From an uncultured Bacteroidales bacterium (lineage in GTDB: Bacteria; Bacteroidota; Bacteroidia; Bacteroidales; P3), in the NCBI GenBank assembly GCA_900316235.1, contig ONCC01000025.1, positions 22,802-86,801 on the forward strand: DNA of 64,000 nucleotides. Reading direction: 5' to 3'. Below, piece after piece: positions 56,713-64,000 of this stretch (the first letter of the stretch is position 1; every line of letters starts with the position of its first letter). Under the pieces are notes generated by a model, which saw only the letters and a list, made by a program, of their open reading frames with translations, was not told where the DNA came from and searched no databases. The position numbers and the translations under genes were made by a program.

Positions 56713-58800
56713 ATGTCCGATCTCAGATACACACGCAACATCGGTATTATGGCCCACATCGACGCCGGCAAGACGACGACGACGGAGCGTATCCTCTTCT
56801 ACACCGGCAAGAACTACAAGCTCGGTGAGACGCACGAGGGTAGCGCTACCATGGACTGGATGGTGCAGGAACAGGAACGCGGCATCACTATTACCTCAGC
56901 CGCCACCACCGTGTACTGGGAATGGCATAACAACCGCTACAAGTACAACATCATTGACACTCCAGGTCACGTGGACTTCACCGTCGAGGTGGAGCGTTCG
57001 CTGCGTGTGCTCGACGGCGCCATCGCCATCTTCTGTGCGGTGGGTGGTGTGGAGCCTCAGAGCGAGACCGTCTGGCGTCAGGCCGACAAGTACGGTGTGC
57101 CCCGCATCGCCTTCATCAACAAGATGGATCGCGCGGGTGCCGACTTCTTCTCGGTGGTGAGCCAGATCAAGGAGCGTCTTGGTGCCAATCCCATTCCCAT
57201 AGAGATTCCTATCGGACAGGAAGACCTTTACAAGGGTGTTGTCGACCTTATCGCCAACAAAGCTCTGGTATGGGATGAGTCCTCCAACGGTCAGCAGTTC
57301 ACGGAAATCCCCATGCCTGAGGACCTGAAGGACATCGCCGCTGAATATCGCCAGAAGCTTATCGAGGGTGTGGCCGAGGAGAACGAGGAACTGATGATGA
57401 AGTTCTTCGACGACCCCGACTCCATCACTGCCGACGAGGTTATCGCCGAGATCCGCAAGGCGACCCTCTCCCGCAAGATCGTCCCTGTGATGTGCGGTTC
57501 GGCCTTTAAGAATAAAGGTGTCCAGACGTTGCTCGACGCCGTGGCCGCTTTCCTGCCCAGCCCGATGGATATGCCGGAAATTGACGGTATCAATCCCAAA
57601 ACTGAGAAGGAGGAGTGCCGCAAGGTGGATGTCAAAGCCCCCTTCAGCGCCCTGGCCTTCAAGATTGCCACCGACCCCTATGTGGGACGTCTGTGCTTCT
57701 TCCGCGTCTATAGCGGCTCGCTGGAGAGCGGTTCGTATGTGTACAACGCCAACACCGGCAAGAAAGAGCGTATCTCGCGCATCATGCAGATGCACTCCAA
57801 CAAGCAGAACCCCCTCGACCGTATTGAGGCCGGTGATATCGGAGCCGCTGTTGGTTTCAAGGAAATCAAGACTGGACATACGCTCTGCGATGAGCAGCAC
57901 CCCATCGTCCTTGAGTCGATGAAGTTCCCCGAGCCCGTCATCAGCATCGCCGTGGAGCCTCACACCCAGGCCGACATGGACAAGATGACCAACGCCCTGA
58001 TGAAGCTGGTGGAGGAAGACCCCACCTTCCGCGTGAAGACCGACGAGGTCAGCGGACAGACCGTCATCAGCGGTATGGGCGAGCTCCATCTGGATATCAT
58101 CATGGACCGCCTGCGCCGCGAATTTGGCGTCGACGTCAACCAGGGTCGTCCCGAGGTGGCCTACAAAGAGGCTATCACCACTACCGTGCAGCACCACGAG
58201 ATCTACAAGAAGCAGACCGGCGGCAAGGGTAAATTTGCTGACGTGCTCTTCGAGATTGGTCCCGCCGACGAAGGCTTCGTGGGCCTGCAGTTCATCAACG
58301 AGGTCAAGGGCGGCAATATCCCGAAGGAGTATATGCCTGCTTTGGAGAAGGGTTTCAAAGAGGCTATGCAGAACGGTGTTTTGGCCGGCTATCCCATGGA
58401 CTCTATGAAAGTCCGCATCATCGATGGCTCGTTCCATCCCGTGGACAGTGACCAACTGAGTTTCGAGCTCTGCGCCAAGATTGGTTTTAAAGCTGCTTGC
58501 CGCAAGGCCAACCCTGTGTTGCTGGAGCCCATCATGAAACTCGAGGTGCTGACCCCTGATGCCTATGTGGGCGATGTCACCGGCGATTTGAACCGTCGTC
58601 GCGGAATGTTGGAGAACATCACCGCCAAGGTGGGTGTCCAGGCTATCCACGCCAAGGTGCCCCTGGAGCAGATGTTTGGTTACGTCACCTCGCTGCGCAC
58701 CATCACTTCCGGCCGCGCCAACTCCACCATGGAGTTCTCGCACTACGCCGAGGTGAGCCACGAGCAGCAGGAAGCTATTTTGAAGAATAAAAATAATTAA
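56713..58800 (+). CDS. fusA: Elongation factor G
   Basis: 695 residues; GTPase driving ribosomal translocation. G motifs: [19 protein letters not shown] (P-loop), the switch [19 protein letters not shown] and [10 protein letters not shown]. Domains II-V are complete, including [18 protein letters not shown] and the domain [41 protein letters not shown]. Lies between rpsG and rpsJ with no tuf gene following, the Bacteroidota arrangement. Confidence 0.98.
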   Translation: MSDLRYTRNIGIMAHIDAGKTTTTERILFYTGKNYKLGETHEGSATMDWMVQEQERGITITSAATTVYWEWHNNRYKYNIIDTPGHVDFTVEVERSLRVLDGAIAIFCAVGGVEPQSETVWRQADKYGVPRIAFINKMDRAGADFFSVVSQIKERLGANPIPIEIPIGQEDLYKGVVDLIANKALVWDESSNGQQFTEIPMPEDLKDIAAEYRQKLIEGVAEENEELMMKFFDDPDSITADEVIAEIRKATLSRKIVPVMCGSAFKNKGVQTLLDAVAAFLPSPMDMPEIDGINPKTEKEECRKVDVKAPFSALAFKIATDPYVGRLCFFRVYSGSLESGSYVYNANTGKKERISRIMQMHSNKQNPLDRIEAGDIGAAVGFKEIKTGHTLCDEQHPIVLESMKFPEPVISIAVEPHTQADMDKMTNALMKLVEEDPTFRVKTDEVSGQTVISGMGELHLDIIMDRLRREFGVDVNQGRPEVAYKEAITTTVQHHEIYKKQTGGKGKFADVLFEIGPADEGFVGLQFINEVKGGNIPKEYMPALEKGFKEAMQNGVLAGYPMDSMKVRIIDGSFHPVDSDQLSFELCAKIGFKAACRKANPVLLEPIMKLEVLTPDAYVGDVTGDLNRRRGMLENITAKVGVQAIHAKVPLEQMFGYVTSLRTITSGRANSTMEFSHYAEVSHEQQEAILKNKNN

Positions 58801-58814
58801 AAAATAAATAACAA

Positions 58815-59123
58815 ATGAGTCAAAGAATCAGAATCAAGCTCAAATCTTACGACCACAACCTCGTCGACAAATCGGCTGAGAAGATTGTGAAGACCGTTAA
58901 GATGACTGGCGCAGTGGTCAATGGTCCCATACCCCTGCCTACCAACAAAAAGATTTTCACGGTGAACCGCTCGACCTTCGTCAACAAGAAGTCGCGTGAG
59001 CAGTTCGAACTGAGCACCTACAAGCGTCTCATGGACATCGAGATCAACGATCGTACCAAGACCATCGACGCTCTCATGAAGCTCGAGCTCCCCAGCGGTG
59101 TGGAAGTCGAAATCAAAGTGTGA
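58815..59123 (+). CDS. rpsJ: 30S ribosomal protein S10
   Basis: 102 residues; 30S head protein and NusG/NusE transcription-coupling factor. [59 protein letters not shown]. 14 bp after fusA, opening the S10 part of the operon. Confidence 0.98.
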   Translation: MSQRIRIKLKSYDHNLVDKSAEKIVKTVKMTGAVVNGPIPLPTNKKIFTVNRSTFVNKKSREQFELSTYKRLMDIEINDRTKTIDALMKLELPSGVEVEIKV

Positions 59124-59193
59124 AATTAATCAGCCAATGTCAACGTCAGATAAGCTGAATTGTCTAACAAATTAAAAGAATCCAAACTAAGAA

Positions 59194-59823
59194 ATGTCAG
59201 GATTAATCGGAAAGAAAATTGGAATGACCAGTCTTTTTGATGCCGACGGAAAGCAGATTCCGTGCACTGTTATTGAAGCTGGTCCTTGTGTTGTCACACA
59301 AGTGAGAACGATTGAGAAAGATGGCTACGAGGCCATCCAGCTCGCTTTTGGCGAGAAGAAAGAGAGCCACACGACGAAGGCCATGAAGGGGCACTTCGCC
59401 AAGGCCAACACCACCCCCAAGCGCTACCTCGCTGAGTTCAGCCGCTTCGAGGAGGGTCACAAGAAGAAACATGGTGAGGTGCTCACCGTCGAGGTCTTCC
59501 AGGAAGGCGAATTTGTCGACGTGGTTGGAACCTCCAAGGGTAAAGGCTTCCAGGGCGTTGTCACGCGTCACGGCTTCGGCGGTGTCGGCGACAAGACCCA
59601 CGGTCAGCACGACCGTCTGCGCGCCCCCGGTTCGATTGGTGCATCGTCCTACCCCTCGCGTATCTTCAAGGGTATGCGCATGGCAGGTCAGACTGGTAAC
59701 CACCGTGTGAAGGTCCAGAATCTCCAGGTGGTCAAGATTATCGCTGAAAAGAACCTCATGCTTGTCAAGGGTTCCGTGCCCGGCCCCAAGGGTTCTATTG
59801 TCAAACTTGAAAGATGGAGTTAA
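59194..59823 (+). CDS. rplC: 50S ribosomal protein L3
   Basis: 209 residues; early-assembly 23S rRNA protein near the peptidyl transferase centre. [48 protein letters not shown]-type loop [27 protein letters not shown]. Confidence 0.98.
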   Translation: MSGLIGKKIGMTSLFDADGKQIPCTVIEAGPCVVTQVRTIEKDGYEAIQLAFGEKKESHTTKAMKGHFAKANTTPKRYLAEFSRFEEGHKKKHGEVLTVEVFQEGEFVDVVGTSKGKGFQGVVTRHGFGGVGDKTHGQHDRLRAPGSIGASSYPSRIFKGMRMAGQTGNHRVKVQNLQVVKIIAEKNLMLVKGSVPGPKGSIVKLERWS

Positions 59824-59829
59824 TAAGAC

Positions 59830-60462
59830 ATGGAGATCAAAGTTTATAACGTTAACGGAAGCGAAACCGGAAGAACCATCAACCTTGAGGATTCTATTTT
59901 CGCCATCGAGCCCAACGACCACGCCATCTACCTCGATGTCAAACAGTATTTGGCCGACAACCGTCAGGGTACCGCCAAAGCCAAAGAGCGCAGCGAGAAC
60001 GCCCATAGCACCCGCAAGCTCAAGCGTCAGAAAGGCACCGGTGGTGCACGTTCGGGCGATTTGAAGAGCCCCGTGTTCGTCGGTGGTGGTACGATTTTTG
60101 GACCTAAGCCCCGTGACTATCGTTTCAAGCTCAACATCAAGGTTAAACGTCTTGCCCGCCGCAGCGCCCTCAGCTACAAGGCCAGTGGCAACGCCCTGAC
60201 CGTGGTGGAGAACTTCACCTTCGAAGGCCCCAAGACCAAGAAGATGCTTGAAGTGCTCAAGAATCTGAACTTGAATGACAAAAAGTCACTTTTTGTGCTT
60301 GAGAATCAAAATAATTTCGTATCTTTGTCCGCTAGGAATCTCAAAAACGTGAAGGTTGTAAACGTGTCGCAATTAAATACTTACGACATTGTTAACGCCT
60401 CCAATATTGTCGTTTGCGAGGGTTCAATGAGCGAAATTAACCGCGTTTTGGCGACAAAATAA
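59830..60462 (+). CDS. rplD: 50S ribosomal protein L4
   Basis: 210 residues; lines the exit tunnel. [19 protein letters not shown], the tunnel loop [48 protein letters not shown], and the C-terminal [18 protein letters not shown]. 6 bp after rplC. Codon bias relaxes toward the 3' end (about 60270-60460), where AT-rich codons dominate. Confidence 0.98.
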   Translation: MEIKVYNVNGSETGRTINLEDSIFAIEPNDHAIYLDVKQYLADNRQGTAKAKERSENAHSTRKLKRQKGTGGARSGDLKSPVFVGGGTIFGPKPRDYRFKLNIKVKRLARRSALSYKASGNALTVVENFTFEGPKTKKMLEVLKNLNLNDKKSLFVLENQNNFVSLSARNLKNVKVVNVSQLNTYDIVNASNIVVCEGSMSEINRVLATK

Positions 60463-60498
60463 GGTATGTGAGTATAACGATTTAAGAAAGTTTAACAA

Positions 60499-60852
60499 AT
60501 GATGAACATTATAGTAAAACCGCTGATTAGTGAAAAGATGACCCGCCTCACCGAGGCTGCGGCCAATCCCGTTCAGACCCGCATCCAGCGCAAGAAGGGT
60601 ATCGCCGTCGCACCTGCTCACAACCGCTATGGTTTTGTTGTCGACAAACGCGCCAACAAGATTGAAATCAAGAATGCCGTCGAGCAGTTCTACAATGTGA
60701 AGGTCATTGACGTCAACACGATGAACTACGCAGGCAAGGTGAAATCGCGCTACACCAAAGCTGGCTTCCTGACTGGCCGTACCAACGCCTTCAAGAAAGC
60801 TATCGTTACTTTGGCCGAGGGCGATGCCATCGATTTCTACGCAAACATTTAA
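60499..60852 (+). CDS. rplW: 50S ribosomal protein L23
   Basis: 117 residues, longer than the about 100 of E. coli L23. Starts MMNIIVKPLISEKMTRLTEA (or at the second ATG), then a basic insertion (ANPVQTRIQRKKGIAVAPAH) before NRYGFVVDKRANKIEIKNAVEQFYNVKVIDVNTM. Sits at the tunnel exit, the docking site for trigger factor and SRP. Confidence 0.97.
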   Translation: MMNIIVKPLISEKMTRLTEAAANPVQTRIQRKKGIAVAPAHNRYGFVVDKRANKIEIKNAVEQFYNVKVIDVNTMNYAGKVKSRYTKAGFLTGRTNAFKKAIVTLAEGDAIDFYANI

Positions 60853-60911
60853 TCAGATTTAATAATAGTAATAGTCCACTGATAAGAGACTAAAAAGAAC
60901 AAGAAAAAGAA

Positions 60912-61736
60912 ATGGCTTTAAAGAAAATTAAACCTACGACTCCCGGTCAGCGCCACAAGCTGGTTGTCACCAATGACGACATCACGGCCACCAGACCGGA
61001 GAAAAGCCTTGTTTACGGCAAGCGTAAAAGCGGCGGCCGTAACAATCAGGGTAAAATGACGATGCGCTATATCGGCGGCGGTCACAAGCAGTTGTTCCGC
61101 TTCGTCGACTTCAAGCGTAACAAAGACGGTATCCCTGCCGTCGTGAAGACCATCGAGTATGACCCCAACCGCAGCTCGCGTATCGCCCTCGTGTGCTACG
61201 CTGACGGTGAGAAGAGCTACATCCTCTGCCCCCAGGGTCTTAAGGTCGGTCAGACTGTTATGTCTGGCACCGGTGTCGCCCCCGAAGTGGGTAACACCCT
61301 TTTGCTTGCCGAGATTCCTTTCGGTACGCTGATTCACAATATCGAGCTCCGTCCCGGCCAGGGTGCCAAGATGGTGCGTTCGGCTGGTGCCTATGCCCAA
61401 CTGATGTCGCGCGACGACAAGTACGCCATCATCAAGATGCCCAGCGGCGAGATGCGCATGATTCTCCAGGCCTGCCGCGCTACCGTCGGTATTGTGAGCA
61501 ATCCTGAGCACAACCTCGAAGTCGGTGGTAAAGCCGGTCGCAATCGTCACCTCGGTCGTCGTCCGCGCAACCGCGGCGTTGTCATGAACCCCGTTGACCA
61601 CCCGATGGGCGGTGGTGAGGGCCGTCAGACCGGCGGACATCCCCGTTCGCGCAAGGGTATCCCGGCCAAGGGCTACAAGACTCGCGCTCCCAAGAAGCAG
61701 TCGAGCAAGTACATCGTCGAAAGAAGAAAGAAGTAA
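60912..61736 (+). CDS. rplB: 50S ribosomal protein L2
   Basis: 274 residues; essential 23S rRNA protein for subunit joining and peptidyl transfer. [44 protein letters not shown], and the C-terminal [21 protein letters not shown] with the conserved functional His. Confidence 0.98.
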   Translation: MALKKIKPTTPGQRHKLVVTNDDITATRPEKSLVYGKRKSGGRNNQGKMTMRYIGGGHKQLFRFVDFKRNKDGIPAVVKTIEYDPNRSSRIALVCYADGEKSYILCPQGLKVGQTVMSGTGVAPEVGNTLLLAEIPFGTLIHNIELRPGQGAKMVRSAGAYAQLMSRDDKYAIIKMPSGEMRMILQACRATVGIVSNPEHNLEVGGKAGRNRHLGRRPRNRGVVMNPVDHPMGGGEGRQTGGHPRSRKGIPAKGYKTRAPKKQSSKYIVERRKK

Positions 61737-61756
61737 CTCAGTAAAAAGAAGAAACA

Positions 61757-62035
61757 ATGAGTCGTTCATTAAAGAAAGGTCCGTATATTTTCCACAAACT
61801 GGAAAAACGTGTAATCGAGGCACAGCAGTCCAACAAGAAGGTTACCATCAAGACATGGTCGAGAGCTTCGATGATTTCGCCCGACTTCGTGGGTCAGACT
61901 ATTGCCGTGCACAATGGCAACAAGTTCATCCCCGTGTACGTCACCGAGAATATGGTGGGTCACAAGCTTGGCGAGTTCGCTCCCACCCGCATCTTCCGCG
62001 GCCATGCAGGATCTAAAGATAAAGGTAAAAAGTAA
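61757..62035 (+). CDS. rpsS: 30S ribosomal protein S19
   Basis: 92 residues; head protein beside S13. [65 protein letters not shown]. Confidence 0.98.
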   Translation: MSRSLKKGPYIFHKLEKRVIEAQQSNKKVTIKTWSRASMISPDFVGQTIAVHNGNKFIPVYVTENMVGHKLGEFAPTRIFRGHAGSKDKGKK

Positions 62036-62048
62036 ATTTTAAAAGAAA

Positions 62049-62486
62049 ATGGGACGTAGAAAACATAATAGTGCAGAAGCACGTAAAGAAGCCAACAAGA
62101 CCCTTTATGTGGCAAAGTTGATGAACAATCCTACTTCGCCTCGTAAAACCCGTCTCGTCGCTGACCTCGTCCGTGGTGTCGACGTCGAGAAAGCCCTCGG
62201 TATCCTCCAATACAATCCCAGAGAGTCCGCTCCCAAGATGCGCAAGCTCATCCTCTCGGCTGTTGCCAACTGGCAGGCCAAGAACGAGGGTGCCCGCATG
62301 GAGGACGCTCAGCTGTATGTCAAGCAAATCAAGGTTGACGAAGGCCGCACGATGAAGCGCATGCGCACCGCCCCCCAGGGCCGTGGATACCGCATCCGCA
62401 AGCGCAGCAACCACATCACCGTGATTCTCGGCAGCCGCATCGAGGATGCCCCCGTCGCTCAGGCTGAAAAAGAAGAAACTAAATAA
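62049..62486 (+). CDS. rplV: 50S ribosomal protein L22
   Basis: 145 residues with a longer N-terminus than E. coli (MGRRKHNSAEARKEANKTLY). Core SPRKTRLVADLVRGVDVEKALGIL, tunnel hairpin VDEGRTMKRMRTAPQGRGYRIRKRSNHITVIL, then an acidic tail. Confidence 0.98.
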   Translation: MGRRKHNSAEARKEANKTLYVAKLMNNPTSPRKTRLVADLVRGVDVEKALGILQYNPRESAPKMRKLILSAVANWQAKNEGARMEDAQLYVKQIKVDEGRTMKRMRTAPQGRGYRIRKRSNHITVILGSRIEDAPVAQAEKEETK

Positions 62487-62511
62487 GTAATTAATAAGAA
62501 GAAACTCAACA

Positions 62512-63267
62512 ATGGGACAAAAAACTAACCCAATTGGAAACAGATTAGGTATCATCCGTGGATGGGATTCTAACTGGTTTGGCGGAAGAAGATTTGAACA
62601 GAAGCTCGTTGAGGACGACAAGATCCGTAAGTATCTCAACGCCCGTCTTGCCAAGGCTAGCATCTCCAAGATTTACATCGAGCGTACCCTGAAGCTGCTC
62701 ACCGTCACCATCAACTCCGCTCGTCCGGGTCTGATTATCGGTCGTGCAGGTTCCGAGGTCGACAAACTCCGCGAAGAGCTCAAGAAGCTCACCGGCAAGG
62801 ATGTTCAGATCAACATCAGCGAGGTGAAGCGCCCCGAGATGGACGCCGTCCTCGTGGCCCAGAACATTGCCAAGCAGATTGAAGGTCGCATCCAGTATCG
62901 TCGCGCCATCAAGAACGCCATCACCTCCACCATGCGTACCGGTGCCGAGGGTATCAAGGTCTCCATCGCCGGCCGTATCGGCGGTGCTGAAATTGCCCGC
63001 AGCGAGCACTTCAAAGAGGGTCGTACTCCTCTCCACACGCTCCGCGCCGACATCGACTATGCCAACGCCGAGGCTCACACCACCTATGGCCGCATCGGTA
63101 TCAAGGTGTGGATTTGCCGTGGTGTTATCTATGGCAGACCCGAGCTCGTTCCCTCCACCGTCGGCGGTCAGCAGAAAGACCACCGCGCAGGTGCCATGGG
63201 CGCCGGCCGTCGCCCCGAAGGTGCCCCCCGCCGTCGTATGGGCAACAGAAATAACAACAGTAAATAA
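62512..63267 (+). CDS. rpsC: 30S ribosomal protein S3
   Basis: 251 residues; mRNA-entry protein with a type II KH domain ([20 protein letters not shown]). [20 protein letters not shown] start, [28 protein letters not shown], and a basic Gly/Arg/Asn-rich tail ending [12 protein letters not shown]. Confidence 0.98.
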   Translation: MGQKTNPIGNRLGIIRGWDSNWFGGRRFEQKLVEDDKIRKYLNARLAKASISKIYIERTLKLLTVTINSARPGLIIGRAGSEVDKLREELKKLTGKDVQINISEVKRPEMDAVLVAQNIAKQIEGRIQYRRAIKNAITSTMRTGAEGIKVSIAGRIGGAEIARSEHFKEGRTPLHTLRADIDYANAEAHTTYGRIGIKVWICRGVIYGRPELVPSTVGGQQKDHRAGAMGAGRRPEGAPRRRMGNRNNNSK

Positions 63268-63311
63268 TTTGTAGTTTAGCATTTGCACTAAACACGAAAC
63301 AATAAGAAGAA

Positions 63312-63734
63312 ATGTTACAACCCAAGAAAACAAGATATAGAAAGCAGCAGAAAGGCAAGATTAAAGGTAATGCCTTCCGTGGCCATGAACTCGCATTCGG
63401 TACCTTCGGTATCAAATCGCTTGAGACCTGCTTCATCACTGGCCGTCAAATAGAGGCTGCTCGTCAAGCTGTAACGCGTCACATGAAACGTGAAGGTCAG
63501 ATTTGGATCCGCATCTTCCCGGACAAGCCCATCACCAAGAAGCCCAATGAGGTTCGTATGGGTAAAGGTAAAGGTGCTCCCGAGTATTTCGTCGCCCGCG
63601 TTATGCCCGGCACTATGCTGTTCGAGTGCGAGGGTGTCCCCATGGATGTTGCTAAAGAGGCTCTCCGTTTGGCCGCTCAGAAACTTCCCATCTCGACCAA
63701 ATTTGTCGTCAAAAGAGACTATATCGAAGAATAA
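63312..63734 (+). CDS. rplP: 50S ribosomal protein L16
   Basis: 140 residues; contacts the A-site tRNA elbow. [20 protein letters not shown], [51 protein letters not shown]. Confidence 0.98.
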   Translation: MLQPKKTRYRKQQKGKIKGNAFRGHELAFGTFGIKSLETCFITGRQIEAARQAVTRHMKREGQIWIRIFPDKPITKKPNEVRMGKGKGAPEYFVARVMPGTMLFECEGVPMDVAKEALRLAAQKLPISTKFVVKRDYIEE

Positions 63735-63751
63735 TTAGAAGTCCTACAGTC

Positions 63752-63955
63752 ATGAAGAATGAAATTGTTTTAAAAGAGCTCTCGACTGCTGAATTGAAGG
63801 AAAGACTCGAGACCGAGCGCGCCACCTATCAGAAGATGCTTCTGACCCATGCCGTGTCTCCTCTTGAGAATCCCAACAAAATTAAAGAAAGTAGAAAAAA
63901 CATTGCCCGCTGCCTTACAGAGCTCCGCGCCCGCGAAATCGCTGGCAACAAGTAA
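63752..63955 (+). CDS. rpmC: 50S ribosomal protein L29
   Basis: 67 residues; tunnel-exit protein. MKNEIVLKELSTAELKERLE followed by the helical hairpin ending NIARCLTELRAREIAGNK. Confidence 0.96.
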   Translation: MKNEIVLKELSTAELKERLETERATYQKMLLTHAVSPLENPNKIKESRKNIARCLTELRAREIAGNK

Positions 63956-63985
63956 GCATGGCAATTAGTAAAATCCAATTCTAAG

Positions 63986-64000
63986 ATGGAAAGAAATTTA
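63986..64000 (+). CDS. rpsQ: 30S ribosomal protein S17 (first five codons, runs off the right edge)
   Basis: ATG at 63986 gives MERNL, the usual Bacteroidota S17 start, 30 bp after rpmC. The call rests on the conserved operon order as much as on the five residues. Confidence 0.75.

Noticed and set aside
60299..60340. TATCTTTG box inside rplD as an internal promoter
   Set aside because: Lies within conserved coding sequence, with no -33 element at the usual distance; such octamers are expected by chance.

Overview
The window comes from a member of the Bacteroidales (phylum Bacteroidota). Four kinds of evidence agree. Most gene starts sit downstream of the Bacteroidota-type promoter (TTTG, 19-21 bp, TAnnTTTG). 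There are type A and type B type-IX-secretion sorting domains, a TonB receptor/PnuT/thiamine pyrophosphokinase operon under a TPP riboswitch, and DUF6266 and fimbrillin-like genes. The ribosomal cluster runs rpsL-rpsG-fusA directly into the S10 operon. I cannot assign a genus.

Layout. 1-9.7 kb (minus): a partial RND pump with its adaptor, a flippase, an Ig-like lipoprotein, a small membrane protein, a sirtuin and an OmpA/PD40 lipid-free envelope protein. 9.9-13.1 kb: a membrane protein/winged-helix pair, ackA, a SprT-like protein and a 42-residue lipoprotein. 13.3-14.5 kb: an ECF sigma factor with a probable membrane partner. 14.5-15.5 kb: a gene-poor patch with a palindrome array, what looks like the broken 5' end of a pyruvate:ferredoxin oxidoreductase gene, and a truncated DUF6266 gene. 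15.6-21.4 kb: secreted M1 peptidase, OM barrel, rbfA, LolC-like permease, trpS and a tiny lipoprotein. 21.7-33.1 kb (minus): solitary rnfA, a carboxyltransferase, TatD, DUF2520 and DUF2795, then a tightly packed run purD-EamA-ctpA-TlpA-mrp-nfu-cobalamin adenosyltransferase. 33.3-36.9 kb (minus): the thiamine uptake operon. 36.9-42.1 kb (minus): a giant PKD/T9SS protein behind recQ. 42.2-48.2 kb (plus): kdsD-type isomerase, lptB, and a porin/imelysin/di-heme protein operon that looks like an iron-handling system. 48.3-53.6 kb: an accessory, decaying stretch with an antitoxin next to a truncated toxin, a fimbrillin-like lipoprotein with a variable-looking C-lectin-type end, several gene fragments and a frameshifted cytochrome c biogenesis gene. 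53.7-55.4 kb (minus): pectate lyase and acetyltransferase. 55.6-64 kb (plus): the ribosomal protein operon, running off the window inside rpsQ.

The most unusual theme is short degenerate tandem repeats (7-9 nt units such as GGTGAAA). They lie between genes and also inside at least seven coding sequences, where they make in-frame linker insertions or signal-peptide segments. Because the unit is often not a multiple of three, gain or loss of one unit would switch those genes off. Palindromic insertions (TatD, DUF6266, the 14.5-14.8 kb array) and a dispersed 44-nt inverted repeat add to a picture of a genome shaped by small repeats. I found no complete new defence or mobile system, no CRISPR array, no tRNA and no intact transposase.
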